Of a stretch of DNA of 26,661 nucleotides, positions 1 through 5,239 are shown piece by piece. Every line of letters starts with the position of its first letter. Within the stretch, counting starts at the first letter, position 1. The notes under the pieces are model-generated. The model saw nothing but the letters and a program-made list of their open reading frames with translations. It made no database searches and was not told the origin of the DNA. The DNA comes from a virus. The translations under genes were made by a program, and so were the position numbers. Location: the IMG/VR virus record IMGVR_UViG_3300046012_000564, positions 1 to 26,661 of that record, one strand, 5' to 3'.

Positions 1-694
1 ACATGTCCTGGACGAAGAACTCCCCGCCGATCTCCTCCACCGGGATCTCCCACCGGAGACCCTTCGCGTGCGGATCCGTCACAAACGCCTTGAACAACAC
101 CGAATTCGAATGCCGCCCATTCCGCTCCATGCGCAACGTGCCCGCCGGAAGATCCAACGCGCCCTCGATCCGGTCCCGCTTGTCCAGGATCTCCGACACC
201 GTGTAATCCCCGGCGGGCCACACCAGCTTGCCCCCGAAGTTGCCCTCACCGTGCGCCCGGATGTCGACCGGGCGCACGGTGTCCATGTGCAACTTCCGGG
301 CCAGCGACGGCCAGCGCTCCACCGTCCGCTCAAGGGTGACCTTCGTCGTGCGCCGGTTGTTCCGCCACCACGGGATCCCCAGCGCCGTGCCGACCCCGGC
401 CGCGATGATCGCAGTCCAGTCGAAATGCGACCAACCCAACTCATGCAAGGTGAGCACAGCCGACGTGGACGCCCCCAGCACACCCCACAGGTACATCTTG
501 TTCCGGTCGTCCCCGCCGTGCGTGTTCACCCACGACGCGCACCCCAGGCCGCCGCCGATCAACCCCAACGCCAACGGCGTCAACGGCACGTACTGACTTG
601 CCTCTCCCAACGCGACAACACCGGTGGTGACGTACATGGGCGTCAACCCGGACCGGTGACGGCGCATGGTTCCCGCCACTTTCGCGACGCCCAT
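1..694 (-). CDS. FtsK/SpoIIIE-type DNA translocase (Tra-like), N-terminal part, cut by window edge
   Basis: This frame stays open from the ATG at 694 to the window edge, giving 231 residues with no stop. The start has an AAAGGA ribosome binding site and lies 16 bases after the stop of the upstream gene. Hydrophobic stretches at about residues 37-55, 67-85 and 92-108 look like membrane segments. A soluble region follows with the pattern of the pre-ATPase part of plasmid/AICE FtsK-like transfer proteins: W-P-x4-A near 128, 'LPAGTLRME' near 185-193 and 'DPHA' near 207. Walker motifs would lie beyond the window, so the ATPase itself is not seen. In such elements a single FtsK-like hexamer moves double-stranded DNA between mycelial cells. 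Operon position behind a DUF2637 gene supports this reading. A phage-specific relative with another role is possible. Confidence 0.7.
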   Translation of the reverse strand, partial: MGVAKVAGTMRRHRSGLTPMYVTTGVVALGEASQYVPLTPLALGLIGGGLGCASWVNTHGGDDRNKMYLWGVLGASTSAVLTLHELGWSHFDWTAIIAAGVGTALGIPWWRNNRRTTKVTLERTVERWPSLARKLHMDTVRPVDIRAHGEGNFGGKLVWPAGDYTVSEILDKRDRIEGALDLPAGTLRMERNGRHSNSVLFKAFVTDPHAKGLRWEIPVEEIGGEFFVQDM

Positions 695-710
695 GATCCT
701 GTCCTTTCCC

Positions 711-1721
711 TTACGAAGTGGGGACCGCGACACCCGAACGCAACAGCGCCAGGTACGGCCCGTAGATGGTTTCGATCGTGTTCCACACAGCGGTGAACGC
801 CTCCGTCTCCACCTCCGCCAATGCGATGATCGGATCCAGGCCCTTCGCCACCAGCGGATCCACGTTCAGTCGCTTGACCAGCGTCAGCTGCAACAGCTCC
901 AGCGCTTCCCCGCGTGCGCTCGCGGCCTGTGCCAGACCGGAGATGATGTCCATGACGTCGTCGGTTCCCCGGGGCACGACGTCCCCGATCTCGACCCACG
1001 CCCGTGCGACCCGGGCGGCTGTGCTCGTTCCGTCAGCCATGACTTTTTTGCCCCTTTCCTCGACTCGTTTCCTGGCCGCCGCGACCATCGCGGATGCCTT
1101 GTGGTGACCGGCGGTGGACCGGTGTGTCCGGTGCCGTCCGGCTGGCGTGTTCGGCACCGGGCGGACTTTGACCTTTCCGGCGGTGCGCCGCATGTAGGTC
1201 GGGTGGATCGTCGGCTTGTGCTTCGGGAACACCCGCGTTTCGCCCCGATGCTTGTCGCCGTAGTGCTTGTTCAGTTCGGCCATGTCGTGAAACGCGGTCC
1301 CGCACACGCACGTCACGGAGTGCTGGACGCGCCACCATGGACCTGTTCGCTCCGTCCGAGGCAGGCGGCCGTTCCACTTCGGCGCGGTGTGGCGCTTGAT
1401 GTGGCGGCGCAGCGCGGGGGAGACCCGCCGTCCGCCTTCGATCGCGCCGACCCCGGTTGCAGCGACCGCGTATCCGGCGATCTTCACGACGCCAAGCGCG
1501 AGGTGTGCGACGCCTCGGGTCAGCTTGTGTCGTTTGGGGATTCGGTCCGCGAGTTTCGAGCGGTACCACTGGGTGGTGCGCACGTGCCCGACGAACCGGG
1601 CTCCCACGGTCGTTTTGTCCACTGTGGACTCAGGGGCCGGTGACGGCGGGGTGGCGTGTGGCACGCGGGTCCGCTTGCCGGTCGGCCGGGAACGCTTGGT
1701 GGTCTTCATCGTCTTGGGCAT
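711..1721 (-). CDS. Basic mobile-element protein with C2H2-like zinc finger
   Basis: The product has 336 residues. It starts at an ATG preceded by GAGAGGAG, three bases after the stop of the DUF2637 gene, so the two are cotranscribed. The first 70 residues are very rich in Lys, Arg and Thr. A hydrophobic glycine/alanine stretch at about 77-95 may touch the membrane. A finger-like motif follows at 138-158: C138-x-C140, F144, L150, H153, H158. The C-terminal 110 residues look helical and neutral to acidic. I do not recognise a named family. Lying between a DUF2637 protein and an FtsK-like translocase, it is probably an accessory of the same transfer or DNA-handling complex; that role is inference from position. 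The spacing C-x-C is tighter than in classical C2H2 fingers, so zinc binding is unproven. Confidence 0.75.
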   Translation of the reverse strand: MPKTMKTTKRSRPTGKRTRVPHATPPSPAPESTVDKTTVGARFVGHVRTTQWYRSKLADRIPKRHKLTRGVAHLALGVVKIAGYAVAATGVGAIEGGRRVSPALRRHIKRHTAPKWNGRLPRTERTGPWWRVQHSVTCVCGTAFHDMAELNKHYGDKHRGETRVFPKHKPTIHPTYMRRTAGKVKVRPVPNTPAGRHRTHRSTAGHHKASAMVAAARKRVEERGKKVMADGTSTAARVARAWVEIGDVVPRGTDDVMDIISGLAQAASARGEALELLQLTLVKRLNVDPLVAKGLDPIIALAEVETEAFTAVWNTIETIYGPYLALLRSGVAVPTS

Positions 1722-1724
1722 GGC

Positions 1725-2492
1725 CTACTCCTCTCCGACTGCCCGGGGTCCGTTCGTCTTGGCCCGGATCCGTCCGAGCGTCTTGCGGGTGGTGTCGGCC
1801 TTGGCTCCGAGGTGCTGGCCGATGTGGAGTTGCACTTCCGACGGTTTCGCGTCGGGGTGGTCGTCCAGGTATCGGGTGATGGCCGGAACCAATTCCATGT
1901 CCGGGGTGAGCCAGTCGGGGGCGGTCGCGGACATCTGGGTGACCGTGGCCAGTTCGGGGACGGGTTCGGGCGTGGCCGGCAGTGCGGGTGCCGTCTTGGG
2001 TGTTGCTGGCTTCGGCGCAGGAGTTGCCTTGGGTGTCGCTGGTTTCCTGGCACGGTGGGCGGTGAGTCCCCGGCGCATCACCAGCATGTGGATGACGGCC
2101 GCGAGCATGGCGGGCGGGATCGCGCCGACCAAGAGGACGACTCCCCAGACGGGGGCGAGTTTCTCGACGGACAGGAACAGGTCGAGTCCGTTTGCCATGA
2201 GGGACAGGCTGATTCCGATGAGCGCCAACCGGCGGGCGTAGAGCCGGGTGGGGTCGTCGGTGGTGCGGGACAGCCAGATTCGGGTTGCGGTGTAGGCGAC
2301 GGCGTCGAGGCAGACGGGCCATACCCAGGAAAGCCAGTCGTGGAATCCGCACGCGTCGGCCAGGTCGCGGGAGGAGTTGAACGACAGCACGGCCGCGCCT
2401 CCCACGATGAGGCTGGACATGGCGTGGATGTCCAGCTCGGAGAACCAGCGGTGCCCTTTGTTGGGTCCGGCGGTCCGTCCTTCCGTATTCAC
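1725..2492 (-). CDS. DUF2637 / SpdB2-like membrane protein
   Basis: I chose the GTG at 2492 because AAAGGAG lies six bases upstream; a longer frame from an ATG at 2549 has no ribosome binding site and would cover the promoter region. The 255-residue product has four hydrophobic segments at about 24-40, 52-68, 88-106 and 114-139, a Pro/Ala/Thr/Lys-rich linker at about 148-182, and a C-terminal globular part (about 200-245) that could be a helix-turn-helix. The four-helix layout with 'FNSSRDLADACGF' and 'WSWVWPVCLDA'-like signatures fits DUF2637, a family that accompanies FtsK-like transfer genes on Streptomyces plasmids and AICEs as spread (Spd) proteins. It heads the leftward operon. Membrane location is clear from sequence; a role in plasmid spread or phage DNA handling is inference. 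Confidence 0.8.
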   Translation of the reverse strand: MNTEGRTAGPNKGHRWFSELDIHAMSSLIVGGAAVLSFNSSRDLADACGFHDWLSWVWPVCLDAVAYTATRIWLSRTTDDPTRLYARRLALIGISLSLMANGLDLFLSVEKLAPVWGVVLLVGAIPPAMLAAVIHMLVMRRGLTAHRARKPATPKATPAPKPATPKTAPALPATPEPVPELATVTQMSATAPDWLTPDMELVPAITRYLDDHPDAKPSEVQLHIGQHLGAKADTTRKTLGRIRAKTNGPRAVGEE

Positions 2493-2530
2493 TGTCAACT
2501 CCTTTGCTCCGATTGCGGGTAGACATCTCC

Positions 2531-2562
2531 TTGGGTTGTGGTACACCATATGCTATGCCACA
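2531..2562. promoter_or_regulatory. Divergent control region with inverted repeats (candidate GntR operator)
   Basis: Between the divergent DUF2637 and GntR genes are three inverted repeats: TGGT-AC-ACCA (2539-2548), CATA-TGC-TATG (2547-2557) and an outer TGTGG...CCACA pair (2537-2541 and 2558-2562). GntR-type regulators typically bind short palindromes with GT...AC cores, so autoregulation plus control of the leftward operon is likely. TATGCT at 2549-2554 could be a -10 for the GntR gene, but I find no convincing -35 for either direction. Confidence 0.45.
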
Positions 2563-2602
2563 GGAGTGCGGCAACATCAACAAGCCGAATGGGAGGGCAG
2601 AA

Positions 2603-2803
2603 ATGACGTCCGATGAGCTGACGCGCCTGGTAGCACAGGCTATTCGCGATGGCAAATATAAGTCGGGAGAGAAGGTTCCCGGCGAAAACGTACTCGCCAG
2701 GCAGCACGGGGTTTCCCGAACGATGGTTCGGGAGGTCTACGCCCGTCTCACCGGACGCGGGATCTTGATCAAGCGCAAGAGCTTCGGCACCTTCGTGGCT
2801 TGA
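2603..2803 (+). CDS. Minimal GntR-family winged-helix regulator (DNA-binding domain only)
   Basis: The ATG at 2603 follows GGGAGGG by about six bases, which favours it over upstream in-frame starts. The 66-residue product is almost exactly one GntR winged helix: an N-terminal helix ('DELTRLVAQAIRDGKY'), the 'SGEKVPGENVLARQHGVSR' turn, the recognition helix with 'RTMVREVYARLTGRGIL', and the wing ending 'GTFVA'. The effector-binding domain found in full-length GntR/KorSA-type proteins (usually 230-260 residues) is absent, so it either responds to no ligand or works as a simple dimeric repressor. It is transcribed away from the DUF2637-FtsK operon, as are many kor-type regulators that limit transfer-gene expression. 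Control of that operon is inferred from the shared intergenic palindromes. Confidence 0.85.
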   Translation: MTSDELTRLVAQAIRDGKYKSGEKVPGENVLARQHGVSRTMVREVYARLTGRGILIKRKSFGTFVA

Positions 2804-2817
2804 CCCCAGAACCACAC

Positions 2818-2846
2818 AGCCCCCGCCCGGCATCCGGGCGGGGGCT
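2818..2846. terminator. Bidirectional hairpin terminator between convergent genes
   Basis: A perfect 13-bp stem (AGCCCCCGCCCGG and its complement) closes a CAT loop. It lies 14 bases after the GntR stop and 16 bases before the stop of the convergent minus-strand gene. There is no T-run in either direction, so efficiency rests on the very stable stem, as is common in GC-rich actinobacteria. Confidence 0.75.
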
Positions 2847-2862
2847 GTTCGTGCGTGGGGGG

Positions 2863-3048
2863 TTACTTGACGTAGACGCGGCCGGTCTTCCTGTCGATCA
2901 TGTCGACCTTCTTGGACGTCAGGCACTCCTTGGGCTTGATCTTGTCGCCCACACGCGGTTCCCTGCCGTGCCACTCGCCCAGCCAGTTGTTCCCGCGCCA
3001 CACACTCCAGTGGGTGCGCCCCTCGTCGCTCTTGGGAAAGTCCGGCAT
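2863..3048 (-). CDS. Small protein of unknown function (61 aa)
   Basis: The ATG at 3048 is preceded by GGAGG at five bases, so I prefer it to an in-frame ATG at 3075. The product is small, polar and tryptophan-rich, with 'THWSVWRGNNWLGEWHG' at the N-terminal half and a Lys-rich second half ending 'DRKTGRVYVK'. It has no membrane segment or signal peptide, and I do not recognise a family. A good promoter (TTGACC, 17 bases, TAACAT) lies directly upstream, and inverted repeats cover it, so this looks like a regulated single-gene unit that ends at the shared hairpin near 2830. It faces away from the HicB-like gene. Confidence 0.7.
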   Translation of the reverse strand: MPDFPKSDEGRTHWSVWRGNNWLGEWHGREPRVGDKIKPKECLTSKKVDMIDRKTGRVYVK

Positions 3049-3072
3049 CCGTTCCTCCGTGGTGTTGTGGAA

Positions 3073-3114
3073 CACCGAATGTTACAAGAGTTGACGAACC
3101 GGGTCAATTCGGTG
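3073..3114. promoter_or_regulatory. Nested inverted repeats over the promoter (candidate operator)
   Basis: Two perfect inverted repeats sit on the leftward promoter. CACCGAAT (3073-3080) pairs with ATTCGGTG (3107-3114) across 26 bases, and TTGAC (3091-3095) pairs with GTCAA (3103-3107) across seven. The outer arms overlap the -10 and -35 of the leftward promoter, so a bound dimer or tetramer would block it. The binding protein is unknown; the GntR, HicB-like and zinc-ribbon proteins nearby are all candidates. Confidence 0.5.
3079..3107 (-). promoter_or_regulatory. Sigma-70-type promoter for the 61-aa protein gene
   Basis: On the minus strand TTGACC (3107-3102) and TAACAT (3084-3079) are separated by exactly 17 bases, a close match to the vegetative actinobacterial consensus. 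The predicted transcript would start near 3072, about 24 bases before the ATG, leaving room for the GGAGG site. Confidence 0.65.
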
Positions 3115-3128
3115 AATCGAGGTGCCGC

Positions 3129-3134
3129 TACACT
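3129..3134 (+). promoter_or_regulatory. -10 element for a leaderless HicB-like transcript
   Basis: TACACT ends eight bases before the ATG at 3143, so transcription would begin at or beside the start codon. No ribosome binding site lies at the right distance; GAGGTG at 3119-3124 is 18 bases away. A -35 at 16-18 bases is poor, which suggests weak or activated expression. Confidence 0.4.
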
Positions 3135-3142
3135 TCGTCACC

Positions 3143-3322
3143 ATGCCACCCACGTACGTGATCACTCTGACCGATAGCCCAGACGGCTGGCTTGCCCGCT
3201 GTGACCAGGAGAAACTACTCACCGTGGGTTTCACGCTCCGTGACGCCCTGGATGACCTCGCCCTTGCGCTGGATCGCATCCGCCGCGACGAAAACGACAA
3301 CGCCCCTCACGCCGAAGCGTGA
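3143..3322 (+). CDS. HicB-like small protein (orphan antitoxin-type fold)
   Basis: The 59-residue product begins 'PPTYVITLTDSPDGWLARC' and continues 'TLRDALDDLALALDRIRRD'. This is the strand-strand-helix pattern of the HicB/UPF0150 fold: a first strand, a D-G-W-x-A second strand, and an amphipathic helix after a T-L-x-D-A motif. HicB proteins normally neutralise the HicA mRNA interferase and often carry a C-terminal DNA-binding helix-turn-helix or ribbon-helix-helix. Neither a HicA-like partner nor a DNA-binding domain is present here, so this is a solitary short form; such proteins are also seen alone in phages. Its mRNA is probably leaderless. Function as an antitoxin or decoy is inference only. 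Confidence 0.65.
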   Translation: MPPTYVITLTDSPDGWLARCDQEKLLTVGFTLRDALDDLALALDRIRRDENDNAPHAEA

Positions 3323-3330
3323 GAGGCGTT
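3299..3330 (+). terminator. Hairpin terminator overlapping the HicB-like stop codon
   Basis: AACGCCCCTCACGC pairs with GCGTGAGAGGCGTT around a CGAA loop, a 14-bp stem with a single C-A mismatch. The stop codon lies inside the right arm. No T-run follows. It isolates the gene from the next one. Confidence 0.55.
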
Positions 3331-3377
3331 GTCCACCAAGGAGTCCCATCAACCGATACCGGAGGCCGGGAGTCCTC

Positions 3378-3410
3378 GCAACTGTAAGCCAATTGGTTGC
3401 AGAGTGCAAC
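3378..3410. promoter_or_regulatory. Cluster of short palindromes upstream of the zinc-ribbon/HTH gene
   Basis: The 151-base gap before the zinc-ribbon gene contains GCAAC (3378-3382), the palindrome CCAATTGG (3389-3396), and GTTGCA-GAG-TGCAAC (3396-3410). The GCAAC/GTTGC word therefore occurs three times in alternating orientation. This looks like a binding site for a dimeric regulator. Further on, CACACT (3461-3466) lies eight bases before the GTG and may be a -10 of a leaderless transcript. I see no gene in the gap. Confidence 0.4.
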
Positions 3411-3473
3411 ACATCCCGGATCGTGATCTCCGCCTACCCGTCACGATGTCACGCAGCGTGCACACTGTGCGGT

Positions 3474-4328
3474 GTGAACGATCACCAGTGCGCGACTCTC
3501 TGCGGTCGCCCAGCACCCGAGGCGGGGTTGTGCCTCACCTGTTCGGCCGCGTTGTGTGCGGATTTGCGCACTGTGGGCAACCGCACCACCGACAGCCACG
3601 GAAACCCCGTCCGCACCCTCGCTGACGAACTTCTCGTCACCCTCACCCGCGCCAACCGCACCACCAACGCCCGCGTCGGCGGCCGGTCCGCCACCACCCC
3701 TCTGCCCTGGCACGAAGCCGCCGGAGACACCGTCCGGCGGCTTCGCTCCGCGCTGGGAACCTGGGCCTCACGCCTGCACCTGTTGTACTCGCCGAAACTT
3801 CCGGACCCCACCGACCCCACCGGCTGGTTCCAGCCGCCGCCGGACTTCACCGCCGATGTCGAGTCCCTGGCCGCCTGGCTGCTGCGCCACCCGTCGTGGA
3901 TGGCGCAGCACCCCGACGCCGCCGAGTTGTTCATCGACATCACCGGCGTCATCGGTGAGGCGTGGCGCGTCATCGACCGCGCCCCCGACCGGTGGTACGC
4001 GGGTCCGTGCTCCGTGAAGGACTGCGCCGGCCAGGTGTTCGGAGACCCCGGCGGCGCGGTGGGCGTGTGCACGGTGTGCGGCAACGGCTACGACATGGTT
4101 CAGCGTCGCGCGTTCCTGTTGGACGCGGCCCGGAACTACGTGTTGACGGCGGCCGAGTTGTCCCGGGCGTTGCCGGTCCTGTTGGGGATCACCATCGGCC
4201 GTAAGACCATCACCACATGGGCGAACCGAGGGATCCTCACCGCCGTGGACCATGACGACCGGCGTGGATGGCCCCTGTATCGGGTCGGAGACGTGGAAGA
4301 CGCGGTGCTGAAAAAATCCGGAGTGTGA
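3474..4328 (+). CDS. Zinc-ribbon and helix-turn-helix DNA-binding protein
   Basis: I chose the GTG at 3474 because the first cysteine cluster begins immediately after it and the upstream frame overlaps the previous gene. The 284-residue product has cysteines at 6, 10, 20 and 23 ('CGRPAPEAGLCLTC'), a helical middle with many Trp and Pro, a second cysteine set at 179, 184, 199 and 202 ('CSVKDC' and 'CTVCG'), and a C-terminal helix-turn-helix of MerR/excisionase style at about 222-275 ('TAAELSRAL', 'TITTWANRGIL', 'YRVGDVEDAVL'). Proteins with this layout are common near the terminase end of Streptomyces-type phages and are usually listed only as DNA-binding. A role in late-gene control or terminase-site recognition is plausible but inferred. 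Confidence 0.8.
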   Translation: MNDHQCATLCGRPAPEAGLCLTCSAALCADLRTVGNRTTDSHGNPVRTLADELLVTLTRANRTTNARVGGRSATTPLPWHEAAGDTVRRLRSALGTWASRLHLLYSPKLPDPTDPTGWFQPPPDFTADVESLAAWLLRHPSWMAQHPDAAELFIDITGVIGEAWRVIDRAPDRWYAGPCSVKDCAGQVFGDPGGAVGVCTVCGNGYDMVQRRAFLLDAARNYVLTAAELSRALPVLLGITIGRKTITTWANRGILTAVDHDDRRGWPLYRVGDVEDAVLKKSGV

Positions 4329-4423
4329 TATACAGCCGTTATTTGCGAGGATGACAAACACCCTTGCCATGTGATTGAATCCATGTCAACACGGGTAACC
4401 CATGCCCTTTGAAGGGTGGCCAC

Positions 4424-4630
4424 GTGGACATCATGACAGTTCCCGCATGGCTCTGGCCCGGCTGGGACGCCCTATGGCCCAACATCCTGGCCTCCATCAT
4501 CTGCGGCACAGTCGCCTGGCTCTGGGCACGACGCCACATCCGCCGGATCCACCACAAACTGGACCGGCTACACCAGCACCTGGGTGTCGAGGACACTCCA
4601 CCCGCCAGCACCACACAAGACCCGACCTAG
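4424..4630 (+). CDS. Small one-pass membrane protein
   Basis: The GTG at 4424 follows GAAGGGTGG at a suitable distance; an in-frame TTG at 4409 and ATG at 4433 are alternatives. The 68-residue product has a Trp-rich N-terminus ('PAWLWPGWDALWP'), one membrane helix at about 18-36 ('NILASIICGTVAWLWA'), then a basic amphipathic helix ('RRHIRRIHHKLDRLHQHL') and a short polar tail. The positive-inside rule puts the C-terminus in the cytoplasm. Similar small proteins stand before the terminase in actinobacteriophages. A holin or membrane-anchoring function is possible, but no lysin gene is nearby. The 95 bases upstream hold a repeated CCATGT word and no clear promoter. Its stop codon is inside the terminator hairpin. 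Confidence 0.7.
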   Translation: MDIMTVPAWLWPGWDALWPNILASIICGTVAWLWARRHIRRIHHKLDRLHQHLGVEDTPPASTTQDPT

Positions 4631-4645
4631 GTCGGGTCTTTTTCA
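4617..4645 (+). terminator. Strong intrinsic terminator before the small terminase gene
   Basis: A perfect 24-base palindrome (arms AAGACCCGACCT and complement, 4617-4640) runs into a five-T tract ending at 4643. It overlaps the TAG of the membrane-protein gene and ends 17 bases before the small terminase ATG, so no promoter fits between them. Confidence 0.85.
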
Positions 4646-4660
4646 TTGGGAGGTCACCCC

Positions 4661-5239
4661 ATGGCGTTCGACAAGTGCGAAGGCGTCCTACGCGGCAAGG
4701 ACGACGACGGAAACCGCCGCATCGGCAAGTGCCAACGCCCCGCCGGATGGGGAACACAGCATCCCGGCGTCGGCGGATGCAAACTCCACGCCGGAGGCAC
4801 GAAGAACGCCAACATCAACGGGGCCGCCGAACTGCTGCGCCGCGACGCGGACAAGATCCTTGGCAAGCTGGAAATCATCCCCATTGACGACCCGCTGACC
4901 GAGCTGTCAAAACTCGCGGGCGAAGTCACCGCCTGGAAAAACGTCATCGCCGACCGTGTCTCGTTCCTCAAGGATGTCAGCTACGAAGGCGAAAAAACCG
5001 GTGAGCAAATCAAGGGTGAAGTGATCGTGTTCGAACGCGCCCTAGACCGATGCAACACCGTCCTTGTCGGAATGGCTCGACTCAACATCGACGAACGCCT
5101 TGCCCGTATCTCCGAGATGCAAGCGCAAATCGTCGCGGACGCCCTGGCCGCTGCGCTCGGTGAGATGGGAATGGACCTGGGGGCACAGCGGGAGGCGAAG
5201 ACACGTGTTGCGGAAAAACTTCGCCTCGTTGCTGGCTGA
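4661..5239 (+). CDS. terS: Terminase small subunit (candidate)
   Basis: The ATG at 4661 follows TGGGAGG by seven bases. The 192-residue product starts with a Cys/His cluster of the type found in actinophage small terminases: C6, C25 and, after 'GWGTQHPGVGG', 'CKLHAGG'. A mainly helical remainder follows, with 'DPLTELSKLAGEVTAWKNVI' and a long C-terminal helix. Small terminases form rings that recognise phage DNA and feed it to the large subunit. Its 3' end overlaps the large terminase start by 35 bases, which indicates translational coupling and supports the call. No classical N-terminal helix-turn-helix is evident, so DNA recognition may use the zinc-knuckle-like segment. Confidence 0.75.
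   Translation: MAFDKCEGVLRGKDDDGNRRIGKCQRPAGWGTQHPGVGGCKLHAGGTKNANINGAAELLRRDADKILGKLEIIPIDDPLTELSKLAGEVTAWKNVIADRVSFLKDVSYEGEKTGEQIKGEVIVFERALDRCNTVLVGMARLNIDERLARISEMQAQIVADALAAALGEMGMDLGAQREAKTRVAEKLRLVAG

Noticed and set aside
68-796. Plus-strand open frame over the FtsK-like gene (242 codons)
   Set aside because: Arg/Pro/His-rich translation without a start signal; the minus strand gives a coherent membrane protein across the same bases.
3143-3322. Complete HicAB toxin-antitoxin system
   Set aside because: No small HicA-like frame with the G-x-H-x2-x-x-P pattern lies on either side; only the HicB-like part is seen.
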